A stretch of 64,000 bases of DNA from Nymphaea colorata (taxonomy: Eukaryota > Streptophyta > Magnoliopsida > Nymphaeales > Nymphaeaceae): NCBI RefSeq assembly GCF_008831285.2, contig NC_045149.1, positions 13,790,629 through 13,854,628 of the forward strand, written 5' to 3'. Positions 50,086 to 60,353 of the stretch are shown here, one piece after another; within the stretch, counting starts at the first letter, position 1, and every line of letters begins with the position of its first letter. Below the pieces are notes generated by a model. The model searched no databases. It was not told the DNA's origin and was given only the letters and a program-made list of their open reading frames with translations. The translations under genes and the position numbers were made by a program.

Positions 50086-51659
50086 TTAAGGCGAAATCCA
50101 GTGCATCATTTTTTTATTCCTTTTTCGATCAGTTTTCCCCTTTCTTGTTTTCTTGCTGATCTGGCAGATGCCCGAATCAGTTCTTTTTTTCTTTTTCTTT
50201 TGTTGCTCATACTACACCCTACAGGAGTTTATCATCAACTGACCCCACCTGATGACAGAGAAGTAGCAGATTTGGCTGAAGAAGAGATTTTGCACTCTGG
50301 GGTTATCTTCTTCCTTAGTTAAACAGAGTCCACCTGGGGATAGTAACAATGAACTTTTTTTTATTCATTTATGCCCTTTTCTGTTGTTCTGGAGCACAAA
50401 GGCTCTATGCGGCACAGGAATTGCACCTCTGGTCCTAAAATATCACATACCATGCACTATATATGAATGAATGATGGCTTCAATGAAATTTTTTATTTCA
50501 ACATCCGTTCAGGAAGGCTCCAAGCCCCAAAAATGCGCTTGAGTGCTCAAAATGTGACTTATGTGTGTCATCATCATCTTGTTCAGGCATGGCTTGATGA
50601 GCGAAGGTAAAAGGTGTGCTCGAAAAAAGAAAAAAGCTATTATCCTAACGAAATCCCAGTCAAAATCATATTGTGGTTGGTAACCTCTTCAAATTTGTTT
50701 TTTCACTTCAACCAGTTATTCCTCATACTATATAATCACATTGGCTGGTCCTGCCAAAATGACAGAACCACATATTGTGGTTGGTAACCTCTTCTAATTT
50801 GTCTTTTTATTAATTGTTAGTTCATGAGGATTTTTAAATAGAAAAATGTAGAAAAAGCTCAACATAGCGATATACATATATATATGGATCAATTAGAGCC
50901 GATTTACCCCATTAATGGTACAATTGCCATACCCATATCAAGAAAATCCTTCATTTTCTACTTAGGTATCACTTTTATTTTCATTTTCATCATCAACAAT
51001 GTTGTCTTATTGCAGCTATTTTTACTTACCTGTGAGATTTTATGTTTACATTTAGCAAACACTAAGGTTGCTATTATTGTACCAAAACATTTTTTAGTAT
51101 GCATTTATAAACAAATTGAAGAGGCCGATGCATAGATACGGCATGGCCTAAGATTGTAATCTATACTAATTTCAATAGGCAACATTGACAAATTCATATT
51201 AAGAGATTGTAAGGTGGTCATATTACTAATGAAAGAAAATTATGTTTAATTTCAAGATCTGTTAGAAAAGGTAGTCATACTATTAATTAATCAATTTGAG
51301 CAAGAAAAATTGGTAATGCTTTTAAGTATATAAAAGATTATATGAAACCTAAAAAATTTATTGAGTTTATCAAGTGTAATTGAGTTGAGTTCATGTAACC
51401 TGAACTCAACTTGTTTATATGCTGGAAATGGACTCATTTAGCAAACGAGTCGAGCTCAAGTCGAGGTTTACTGAGTGAGTTTCAGTCGAGCTTGAGTTCG
51501 CTTGACTTGTTGTACAACCATATCCACTTTCACACACCCAAATGGGCTTGCCCCTATTTATAATGGTGTACATATTGGAGATGGGAGGCTTCCATTTAAG
51601 GATGCCATGAATATATCGGCCTTGAATCAGATATCTGACAGAATTGTTTCGAAAAAATC
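50086..51659. other. No gene recognised
   Basis: A plus-strand frame at 50200-50322 reads TGVYHQLTPPDDREVADLAE, then EEILHSGVIFFLS, and looks protein-like, but it is short and unidentified. From about 51375 to 51510 lies a degenerate inverted GAGTTGAGTTCATG / GAACTCAACTTG and CGAGCTCAAGTCGAG repeat, a common kind of plant dispersed repeat. Confidence 0.4.
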
Positions 51660-52010
51660 AGAAGAAGAAAAAATTTAATATTTAATTCAAAAATCAGATC
51701 AGTTCAGATTTAAGAAATAATATTCGATCAAATTCACATTTAGATATACATAAATATCCAATTGAATTCAAATTCGTATTTAGTTTTAAACAAAAAAACC
51801 TATATTCGATGCTCTCACAATATGCAAATCGACCAAAATTGGATTCATACTGAGACATGAATATACAAATCAGATTCGAATTAGATTCAAATTTTGAAAT
51901 TTGATTTGGGATTCGGATTTGAATACAACATTTCATTCATTCATATTAAAATCTGGATTTGAATCCAAGTATATGAATATTTGAAAAAGTAGATACGGTT
52001 AATAGGAGAA
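51660..52010. repeat. Degenerate GAATCTGAATC-type repeat block
   Basis: Irregular AAATCAGATTCGAATTAGAT and TTCAAATTCGTATTTAG-type units, related to the blocks at 7080-7440, 10740-11030 and 12290-12690. Confidence 0.6.
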
Positions 52011-52029
52011 CAATTCTCCATCCCATCTT

Positions 52030-54060
52030 CATGTAAATCACCATTTAATGTTTACATCCATTTGATGTAGCTCTAAGTCAAAATGAGTTTTGAAAGTAAA
52101 ATAATCTTCATTCATTGACTTCTTAGTTGAAAATGTCTGATTATAGTAAATGCCATCCATTTGAGTGAAGTCTCTTAGCAACCATCATTGCCTTGTACCT
52201 CTCAATTTTGTCATTAGAGTTTTTTCAGTCTTAAATACCTATTTACATCATATGTGTTTGACTATTTTAGATAGAGCGACAAGGTCCCACACTTGAGTTT
52301 TAGCCATAGAGTTTAACTCTTCTTTTATGGCTTCTATCTAATGTACAGATTGCATACACTCAATAGTTTCCATAAAGGTGATTATCAGATCATCATCATC
52401 TATGAAATCATTGAGCTGCTATAAGTGCAGATAATCTAGATGAATAACAAATCTTATTGTCAATGACATGAACAATAAAATATGTAACCTTTTGACCTTT
52501 CTGGATAACCAATGAAGAAGCTACTAATTGTTATAGGGTCAAAAGGCTTTATGTGAGGGTTATATAATTTGGCTCCTGCTGGATAACTTCAAATGTGCAT
52601 ATATAATAGTGGAGGATTTCTGCCTGCCAATAACTATAAGGAGTTTTAGAAACAACTTTAGCAGGTACATTATTCAAATTGTGTGCAGCTATCTTTAAAT
52701 GCCTCACTCCACAACACAATAAAGAGTGGTGAATAATTCAACATAGCATGAACCATTTCTTTAAGCATATGATTTCCTCTTTCAGTTGTACCATTCTAAT
52801 ATGCACTAGCAGACATAGTGCACTGAGGTACAATGCCTTCTTCGTTGAGAAAACATGCTAAAGGTCCCTCTTGTTACCCCATTAAAGTACAATGTCCATA
52901 GTACTCGCCACCTCTATCTGATCAGACACTTGCATTACTTCTCCATTTTGTTTTTCGACCTCATTCTTAAAGTCTTTCAAAGCTTAATAGACTTCCAATT
53001 TCTCAAATAAAAGGTAGAGATAAATTAGCAGTAACAGTCAATAAAAGTGACGAAATACCTTTCGCCTATATAACATAGGGCAAATGGTCTGCATACATCT
53101 ATATGAATAATTTCTACTTTGCTGTTGCTCATTTTAGCACATTTCTTGTATGTGTTACTCTGCTTATACTTAATATGTCCTAAGCGATAGTGCCAAAACA
53201 TATAGAATTTCATTGAACATGCCACATTTATTACCAATTGATATATTGCCACAAGATAGAGACTCACAGATCGTAGTTAATCAGTCAAACATGTATAACC
53301 AATCCAGATTGAATCTTCTAAATAAATAATTTTGAATTTTCAAATTAAAACAGTATCCAAGTTTATCTACTCAAAAAATAGAAACAATGTTTCTGCTATA
53401 AGATGATACATAAAATGCATCCACTTAAGTTTAAAAGAGAACCACTCTCTTGCATCACCTTCAAGTCCCAATGGCCTTGACATGCGAATGCGTTTGTTTT
53501 TGAAGAAAGTACTTCTCTTATGTTCCATTGGCTCCCTTTTGTTCATAAAAGCCTGCAATGTATCGGCAATATACACAGTGTCACTCGAATTAACCCACCA
53601 GTTATTAACTGGAATATTAATCAAGTTACATTCATGAGAAAGTAATGATAAATTATCTTTCCTAGCCAACAGTTCACATACTTTTCACAATTTGTCTTTT
53701 TATGTCATTTTTTCTTACAGAAGAAGCAGTTCATAGAAGTGACATCCTTTTGAGGCTGATAGTAGATTGGTTAGATGTTCATGTAGCAGACTATTTAGCC
53801 TTTTTCTTTATGACATTCTTCTTTGGTCCGATTTTATGTTGACTTTTATAAGAAGCCACATGTGCACTATGCATATTCTCACTCTTCAATCTCTCTTCTT
53901 CCTCAACACACTTGGACATCAAACCATTGAATGTCTATCCATCATTTTGCATGTTGTAAGAGACGTTGGAAGGACCTTATTCAGCAGATGGAAATGATAG
54001 AATCAAGTGGACTAAGACGACCAAAGGAGTTAGCAACTCTAGACTACAGAAGCAGCAAGC
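52030..54060 (-). pseudogene. Copia gag-pol relic on the minus strand
   Basis: Reading leftward on the minus strand, Copia parts follow in order. There is a gag tail (SENMHSAHVASYKSQHKIGP, about 53830-53890), then a zinc knuckle with a stop inside it (CFFCKKK-stop-HKKTNC, about 53700-53740). The protease is WWVNSSDTVYIAD, in which the normal D-S-G is lost. Next come the pre-integrase motif FWHYRLGHIKYKQ (about 53170-53210), integrase (IIHIDVCRPFALCYIGERYF), and a damaged NGTTERGNHMLKEMVHAML near 52760-52800. After FFIGYPERSKGYIFYC (about 52500) the start of RT follows (IERYKAMMVAK near 52180). Many stops and frameshifts. It differs in family from the plus-strand Copia that encloses it. No LTRs were found. 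Confidence 0.75.
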
Positions 54061-54299
54061 GAAGGCGATTAGATCGCTCACACTTTTCAAAGATTGCTTT
54101 CTCATGTGTCTTTTTATTAGTTAAAAGGGCACACTCATTCACATGGAGTGTTAGGTATGGATCCATATATCCTAATGTCAACAGTACAATTTCTTTTCAA
54201 TAGTAGAATTAGATCCATAAAAAATGAGAATATTACTTGAGCTATAAAAAATAACAGAATTAGGCAATGCAAGTGAGCGGACACTTGGTGGCCATGCCC

Positions 54300-55540
54300 T
54301 CCTTTTTCTTCGGTGGTTTCCATCGGTGATAGAGAGAAGGGCTTCCGCGCTCCTTGGGCTTATTTGGGTCGGATCGACGTCAATCATGCCCAGACATCAG
54401 ATGAGATGAATGCTAATCATGCTCTTGCCATTGTAGGGGATAAAGGTAATTCCTGCTTGGGAGAATGGATTGTTGACAGTGGTGCTACTCACCACATGAC
54501 AGGTAACCCTAAATTGTTTCATGAGTATAAGTTGGCTTCTGGAAGGGAACGAGTATCTTTTGCCGATGGTTCCTCTACCTCTGTGGCAGGAGAAGGGAGT
54601 CTGTCCTTGTTAGACAAATTTCATTTGCGAGGAGCATTACATGTCCCTCAGCTTCCCTTAAATCTCTTGTCAGTTAGTAAACTTACTAAAGAATTGAATT
54701 GTGAACTTATCTTTTCTGTGAATCGTTGTGTCTTGCAGGACTTGGTGATAGGGAAGAAGATTGGAATTGGTTTGGCGTCTGATGGCCTATATCGGCTTCC
54801 CGTACACGTGGCCACAGCTCTTATGACAGCGATCAGCACGATAGAAAAGAGAAGAGAAGATTGTCTTCAGTCCTTCTTGTATTGGCATGAACGCCTTGGG
54901 CATTTACCTTTTGGGATTTTGAAACAGTTGTTTCCCGATTTGTGTTCCAATCTGAATTTGTCTTTGATTTCATGTGATGTCTTGTCAGTTTGCCAAACAT
55001 GTGAGGGCTTCGTACCCTATTTCTACTAGTTGTGTTAATGAAGCTTTTTCCTTGGTGCACTCGGATGTGTGGAGGCCTTCGGAAATTTATACCCGTCAGG
55101 GTTTTCAATACTTTATCACTTTCTTTGATGACTTCTCTAAAACCACCTTTGTGTACTTATTAAAAGATCGCAGTGAGGTACCTCATATCATAGAAACTTT
55201 CATTCTACTTGTACAAAATCAATATGGTGGAAATGTTAAAACCTTCCGGGCAGATAATGCCCGTGAGTACGTGTGTCACTCAGTTGAGGATTTCCTTCGA
55301 AAAAGGGGGATTGTTCATGAGACGTCATGTAGTTATACTCCGCCACAAAACGGGGTGGCTGAGAGGAAGAATCACCAACTCCTTAATGTCACCAGGGCCC
55401 TCTTGTTTCAGAGAAATCTTCCCAAACACTATTGGGGTGATGCAGTTCTTACTAGTGCATATCTCATCAACCACATGCCCAGTCGTGTACTGAGTGGTCG
55501 GACTCCCCATTCTTTACTTCCGGGAAGTCGTTAACCTTTT
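54300..55540 (+). pseudogene. Copia protease, pre-integrase and integrase (broken)
   Basis: The frame from about 54313 carries the aspartic protease motif WIVDSGATHHMTG (about 54466-54504) and the pre-integrase zinc motif WHERLGHLPFGILKQLFPDL. A one-base insertion near 54980 shifts frame within the CxxC part. The next frame (54974-55531) encodes the integrase core, with D in HSDVWRP, D in FRADNARE and E in PPQNGVAERKNH, so the D,D,E triad is present. Another frameshift follows near 55525. Protease matures the polyprotein and integrase inserts the cDNA; neither can be made from this copy as it stands. The frame just before 54380 may include a few foreign codons at the insertion breakpoint. Confidence 0.9.
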
Positions 55541-57742
55541 CTCCTCCTCCCTCATGTTTTTAGAAGTGTGTGTTTTATTCATGACCACAGTCCCAATGTT
55601 AAGAAACTTGATCCCCGATCTATCAAGGGTGTGTTTGTTGGGTATTCTTCTACTCAGAAAGGGTATAAGTGTCTTGATCCTACCACGGGTCGAGTTTATG
55701 TTACGAGGGATGTTACCTTCTTAGAACATGCCTCTTACTTTTGTGAGAATCCTCTTCAGGGGGAGAAGTCTGTGGTTAGGGAAGAGTATTCTCAGAGTCA
55801 GGAGAGAAGCACCTATTCAATTTACAGATTTTTTGGATTACAAGAGAGAAGCACCTATCACTGTTGTTGATGTGCCTGAGAAGGAGGAAGGGTGTTCCAC
55901 CAAAACTGAGAAGGAAGGTCATCGCTTGTTTGGACAGGTCTACTCTAGACGGGGTACTCGGACAAAGGAGGTGACTTGTGGTGCGAGGTCTACTTCCAAT
56001 TCCAATGCTATTCCTCCCCTAGATGAACCAAGTCCTACCTTGAAGTCTCAAGATGGGGTTGAAAAAGAAAATGAGGAACTTCCCATTGCCCTAAGAAAGG
56101 GTGTCAGGTCATGTACTCAACACCCGATTGGTAATTTTGTATCTTATTCTAGACTGAGCAAGGATTACAAGTGTTTTATATCTTCTCTATCTTTGGCTGT
56201 GATTCCAAGGACCGTTGTCGAAGCTCAAAGTAATTCCAAGTGGGCTGATGCTATGAAAGAAGAAATGGAAGCTTTTGGAAGAAACATGACATGGGAAGTT
56301 GTGAAGATTCCTGACGCAGCTCATTTGGTTGGGTCCAAGTGGGTGTATACCATTAAGTACAAACCAGATGAAAGTGTTGAAAGATATAAAGCTCGTCTTG
56401 TGGCCAAGGGGTTTAGTCAAAAAATGTGGGATTGATTACTTAGAGACTTTTGCTCCAATTGCGAAAATGAAGACAATTAGAGTTGTTATGTCCATAGCTG
56501 TGATGAAGGGGTGGAGGATGTACCAACTCGATGTTAAGAATGCTTTCCTTAACGGTGAACTTGAAGAAGAAGTGTATATGCGTATGCCCCCAGGATATGA
56601 AGAACCAGAAAAATGTTGTAAGCTGAAAAGGGCCTTATATGGCCTCAAGCAGTCACCCAGAGCATGGTTCGAATGTCTCAGGCGAGTGATGCAACATCAT
56701 GGGTACAATCAAGGGAATGGAGACCACACTCTATTTGTAAAGAAAAAGGAGGGCAGGGTCACTCTTTTACTTGTCTATGTGGATGACATGATTGTCACAG
56801 GAGATGATGAGGAGGAGATCATCAAGTTAAAAGTGTTACTAGCTGCTGAATTTGATCTCAAGGATCTTGGCAAACTGAGGTATTTTCTTGGTATTGAGAT
56901 TGCTAGATCTAGTACTGGCCTTGCGCTAAACCAAAGGAAATACACATTAGATCTGTTGGAGGAGACTGGTAAACTGGGGTGTAGACCCGCTTCTACCCAC
57001 TTCATACTGGACATAAGTTGAGCCTTAGAGATGGAGAGCTGTTCTGTGAAGAAGCTAAGGGAAGATATCAATGTCTGGTTGGAAAGTTGATTTATCTTAC
57101 CCTCACGAGACCAGATATTACTTTTGCGGTGAATGTACTCAGTCAATTCATGCATGCACCTATTGATGCACACCTGAAGGCTGCAGACAGAATATTGTGC
57201 TATTTGAAGAGAAATCCGGGCAAGGGACTCTTGTATGTGAAACAAGAGACTGTAGAGATCGAGGGGTATTCTGATGCAGACTGGGCAGGTTGTGCTTATA
57301 ATAGACGGTCTACCACAGGGTATTGTGTCTACTTGGGGGGGAACCTTGTCGTCTGGAGGAGCAAGAGACAAGATGTGTGTTCTTGATGTAGTGCTGAGGC
57401 AAAGTATAGAGTCATTGCTATGGGAGTGTCAGAGTTACTATGGCTGAAAATATTGCTGATTGATATCGGAATAGAGATTGAAGGTCCTATGAAGATGTAC
57501 TATGACAATAAGTCTGCAATCAACTTAGCTAACAACCCTGTACTTCACGACAGAACAAAGCATGTTGAGATTGATCGTCACTTCATTTGTGAGAGGATTG
57601 ATGCTAAAGAGTTAATCTTACCATACATGAAGTCTGAAGACCAAACCGCTGATGTTCTGACGAAAGCTCTATCTTCAACTTCGTTCGAGAGAAATGTATC
57701 CAAGTTGGGCATGTTTGATATGTATGCCCAACTTGAGGGGGA
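55541..57742 (+). pseudogene. Copia integrase tail, reverse transcriptase and RNase H (broken)
   Basis: The integrase C-terminal motif KGVFVGYSSTQKGYKCLDP is at about 55626-55680. A frameshift near 55800-55870 precedes the RT. RT motifs in order are WADAMKEEMEAF, KWVYTIKYKPD, YKARLVAKGFSQ, a one-base expansion of an A run near 56420, then YLETFAPIAKM, QLDVKNAFLNGELEEEVYM, LYGLKQSPRAW and the catalytic YVDD (about 56778). A frameshift near 57005 separates RNase H, which has TRPDITFAVNVLSQF, YSDADWAG, SAEAKY and YYDNKSA. A TGA at about 57384 replaces a codon just before SAEAKY. Domain order is that of Ty1/Copia. Confidence 0.92.
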
Positions 57743-57743
57743 G
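57735..57743 (+). other. Polypurine tract
   Basis: GAGGGGGAG immediately precedes the TGTTGAAG start of the 3' LTR, where the plus-strand primer is expected. Confidence 0.85.
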
Positions 57744-57836
57744 TGTTGAAGCATGTTAGATGGGTCTCAGGACCGGGTCTGGGTCCATACCCGATCCATT
57801 GTATAGCCCTTGTTGGGCCTTACTTAAAGATTGTAA
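57744..57836 (+). mobile_element. Truncated 3' LTR (93 bp)
   Basis: Matches the first 93 bp of the 5' LTR (27621-27713) with five substitutions, then stops abruptly after ATTGTAA and continues as satellite. The remaining 131 bp of LTR are missing. The junction shares the bases TAA between LTR and satellite. Confidence 0.9.
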
Positions 57837-57895
57837 TTTGCTCCCCTATATTTAATCTAATGTGTTTCACTTGTTATTACATATGTAATGAACGA
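57835..57895 (+). repeat. Distal remnant of the satellite array
   Basis: AATTTGCTCCCCTATATTTA and the following CACTTGTTATTACATATGTA are the same as satellite positions around 19903-19965. They continue the satellite unit interrupted at 27620, after a loss of about 38 bp. The satellite ends at about 57895, where unrelated DNA begins. Confidence 0.9.
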
Positions 57896-60173
57896 CCACT
57901 GGATGACAATTCGAAGATCCTAATGTTGCAAAACCTAAAATTTGAGTAACTAGCAGAGATGATGAAAATAAAATTACAAAAAGAAAACAAAACATCCATA
58001 ATTCATTGGATTACTTCATGAAAGTTGAAATTGACTTGAACGCAGTCCTAGGAGTAAACTGTACCTAGTTTAGAACTTTAGATGGCTTTGAAAGTAATAG
58101 TCTTGAATGAGCCAATATAGGTAACTAAAAGTACTTTAATAAAGATGATACTCGTAACTACTTGAGCAGAACACGGCACCTCAACAAGCATAAGCACAAA
58201 GACACAAGGAACAGAAGCTCAAGATGGAGCCAATTTGTGTTCTTAAGGAGCCAATCATAAGCTTACTAGCTAATCAATTACATTCACTATCAAATTCCAA
58301 TCGTCATGGGAATGCTAAATTTCTTATGCCCAGACACTGGGTTGAGGCTGGATTTATCATGTGATCCTTGAAATAATTGACATCCCAGTTAGGAGAAAAT
58401 CTCAGATTATGAGATCAAGAATACAAGATGTCTAAAAAAACATGTGATGGACACGGTTCTCAGATCCTGTCCTTAAAGGTATGTTCAGTCTTGAGGGCAG
58501 AGTACTCAAATTTCCCTGAGGATGCTGCAAGAACGGTGAAGAAATAGTGAGTCCAGAAATAATTGCCAACATAACTAAATATTGAAATCCACACACTGGC
58601 CTGCCACATAGTTATAGTACAAAAATTAGGTGGTTAAGACAGAGTGACAATTACAAAAATCTGGGTGCTCAAATTGTGGTGGACCAAATCAATATGTTGG
58701 CTTCAGCAGCATTCTGCATACCAAAAGAACAAGGAGCATCAAACTTGCAATGAGCATCATAAAGGAGATCAACTGATTGGCCACTCTAAATGACATATCA
58801 GGAATTCATCATAGTTCACATTGCCTTCAATTTTAAAAAGTTAATTATAGCTGAATTGGACTTAGAACAAATATATAGACATATGATTAGCAGCATTCAC
58901 ATATGCATGATATTATTTAGTCAGTATCCATCACCCAGAACAAGGACAACTTTTGGAATAATATTTTCAAGAAACTAAGTATTCATGTTAGAAATAAGCC
59001 AAAATCATACATTGTAAATAATGAAGAATTTGTTTCAACTTTCAATAGCCTTAGGTTTTCTGTCTCATTCATTTAATCAAGAAAAGAACCTTCACAAAAT
59101 GGACAGAGCAACTGAGAAAGGTCTTTTCTTAATATCATTACCTACGACAATCCTATATGCAAAACAGATCATGCTGTGGCTATCTTCATTGTCTCTTGTG
59201 TTTTCATGTTATGTCAAGCATAGAGGCATTGCCAAAAAGTGAATCTTCATCACTCGTTAAATGTTTGAAGTGTCAATTTGTCCAAGAATTTCTGTCAATC
59301 TCATAAACTAAATGACTATCATTGATAGGATAAAAACAGTTTCAGATTCCTACAAGGCATCATCTACGTACAGATTGTTACATCATCAGGTTCTAAGAGT
59401 TTAGCAGGATAAGACACTGACCTTTACCCAGTAACGGTCTTTAAAATGTTTGCCACCATCTTCCTGAAAGAAGCATCCTGAAGTCAATTTTTTGGAGCCA
59501 CGAATAACTACTTAAAAAGCTCAAGCTCAAAGTGCAGAACTTCAAGAAGTACTTGAATCTAATAACTAATATTTTTTGCTGAAAGGTGTAGATACTACTT
59601 TTGGTTTTTCCCACTAGGAAGCAATCAAGTAGTCAACAATGGCCCACACCTCTCATTTTGTGAAGAGTCAGTACCCACCTAGAACTTCTTTGGGTGAATA
59701 TGCATGTTCTCAATTGCTCTGAATACTACATTTTCAAAGAAAGTCGGGTGATTTCCCAAATGAGTCTAAGATATTCTTCAAGACACCAAAGATTTAGAAC
59801 AGAAAAAAGGTTAGATTTGACTATATCTGCTTGATTGCATCGTTAATTAGCAACTACAGTTATCAATCCCTGAGGAAACACATTCAAAGCCTGAAATTCT
59901 AAAGCTTCCTTTAGCCTTGACTTCTATTTCAGATATATACCCTGACAGGTAGAAGTTCTTACAATTAAGTGTCAATTATTTCACAATTTAATCATTTGTT
60001 TCTTTTCACTTTTCCACTATTTATCCCAAAAGGAAGCTTACATGGAATCAGTTGGATGGAGTTTCAGGCAAACAGCTACACAAAATTTTGTAGCAAAGTA
60101 ATCAGACAGCGAACAATACAAACAGGAAAAATGTCCGTCAGCAATTGAATACAGAACCAAACATAAAAACATT
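57896..60173. other. No exon recognised; 3' side or introns of the minus-strand gene
   Basis: Non-repetitive sequence downstream in sense of the last recognised exon of the gene at 60174-63420. The expected C-terminal exons of this family were searched for by eye and not found. Exon-like minus-strand strings exist (DASFRKMVANILKTVTG at about 59440-59485 with a G/GTAAAG donor; SGKFEYSALKTEHTFKD near 58480-58530) but I cannot place them. Confidence 0.4.
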
Positions 60174-60353
60174 ACGTACAGAATTTTTCAACTGCACACC
60201 CACACCAAAGCTCAGACTCCCAGGTGAAATTGGAAGAACCTTGAAACCAATAATTGGATCAGAGATAGGATCAGTTGGAATGCCATCAGGTGATTCACGC
60301 AGAATGGTATTGAACATAGCTATATCCAGCCAAACCACACATTGTTCCATGAC
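60174..60353 (-). CDS. Exon with IPTDPISDPI motif (EEIG1/gar2-like gene)
   Basis: The acceptor TTGTCAG at 60354 is followed by VMEQCVVWLDIAMFNTILRE, then IPTDPISDPIIGFKVLPISP and LSFGVGVQLKNSVR. The donor is at TCTGTAC/GTAATG or six bases earlier. It joins in phase to the exon ending CGCLPLLAKL. Confidence 0.75.

Larger units (their letters stand above)
27621..57836 (+). mobile_element. Ty1/Copia retrotransposon nested in the satellite and split by a 24.6-kb insertion
   Basis: The 5' part (LTR, primer site, leader, gag; 27621 to about 29650) and the 3' part (protease, integrase, RT, RNase H, polypurine tract, truncated LTR; about 54300-57836) share orientation, complement each other, and are flanked on both outer sides by the same satellite. 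Together they total about 5.6 kb, a normal Copia length. Domain order (protease, integrase, RT, RNase H) is Copia-type. The two LTRs differ at five of 93 comparable positions. Several frameshifts and stops make it non-autonomous. The 24.6 kb in between is unrelated DNA. The alternative, two separate elements, is less likely because the satellite flank matches at both ends. Confidence 0.85.

Noticed and set aside
27621-57836. Endogenous pararetrovirus as the origin of the RT-containing region
   Set aside because: Two LTRs, a tRNA-Met primer site, a polypurine tract and integrase placed before RT show a Ty1/Copia retrotransposon.
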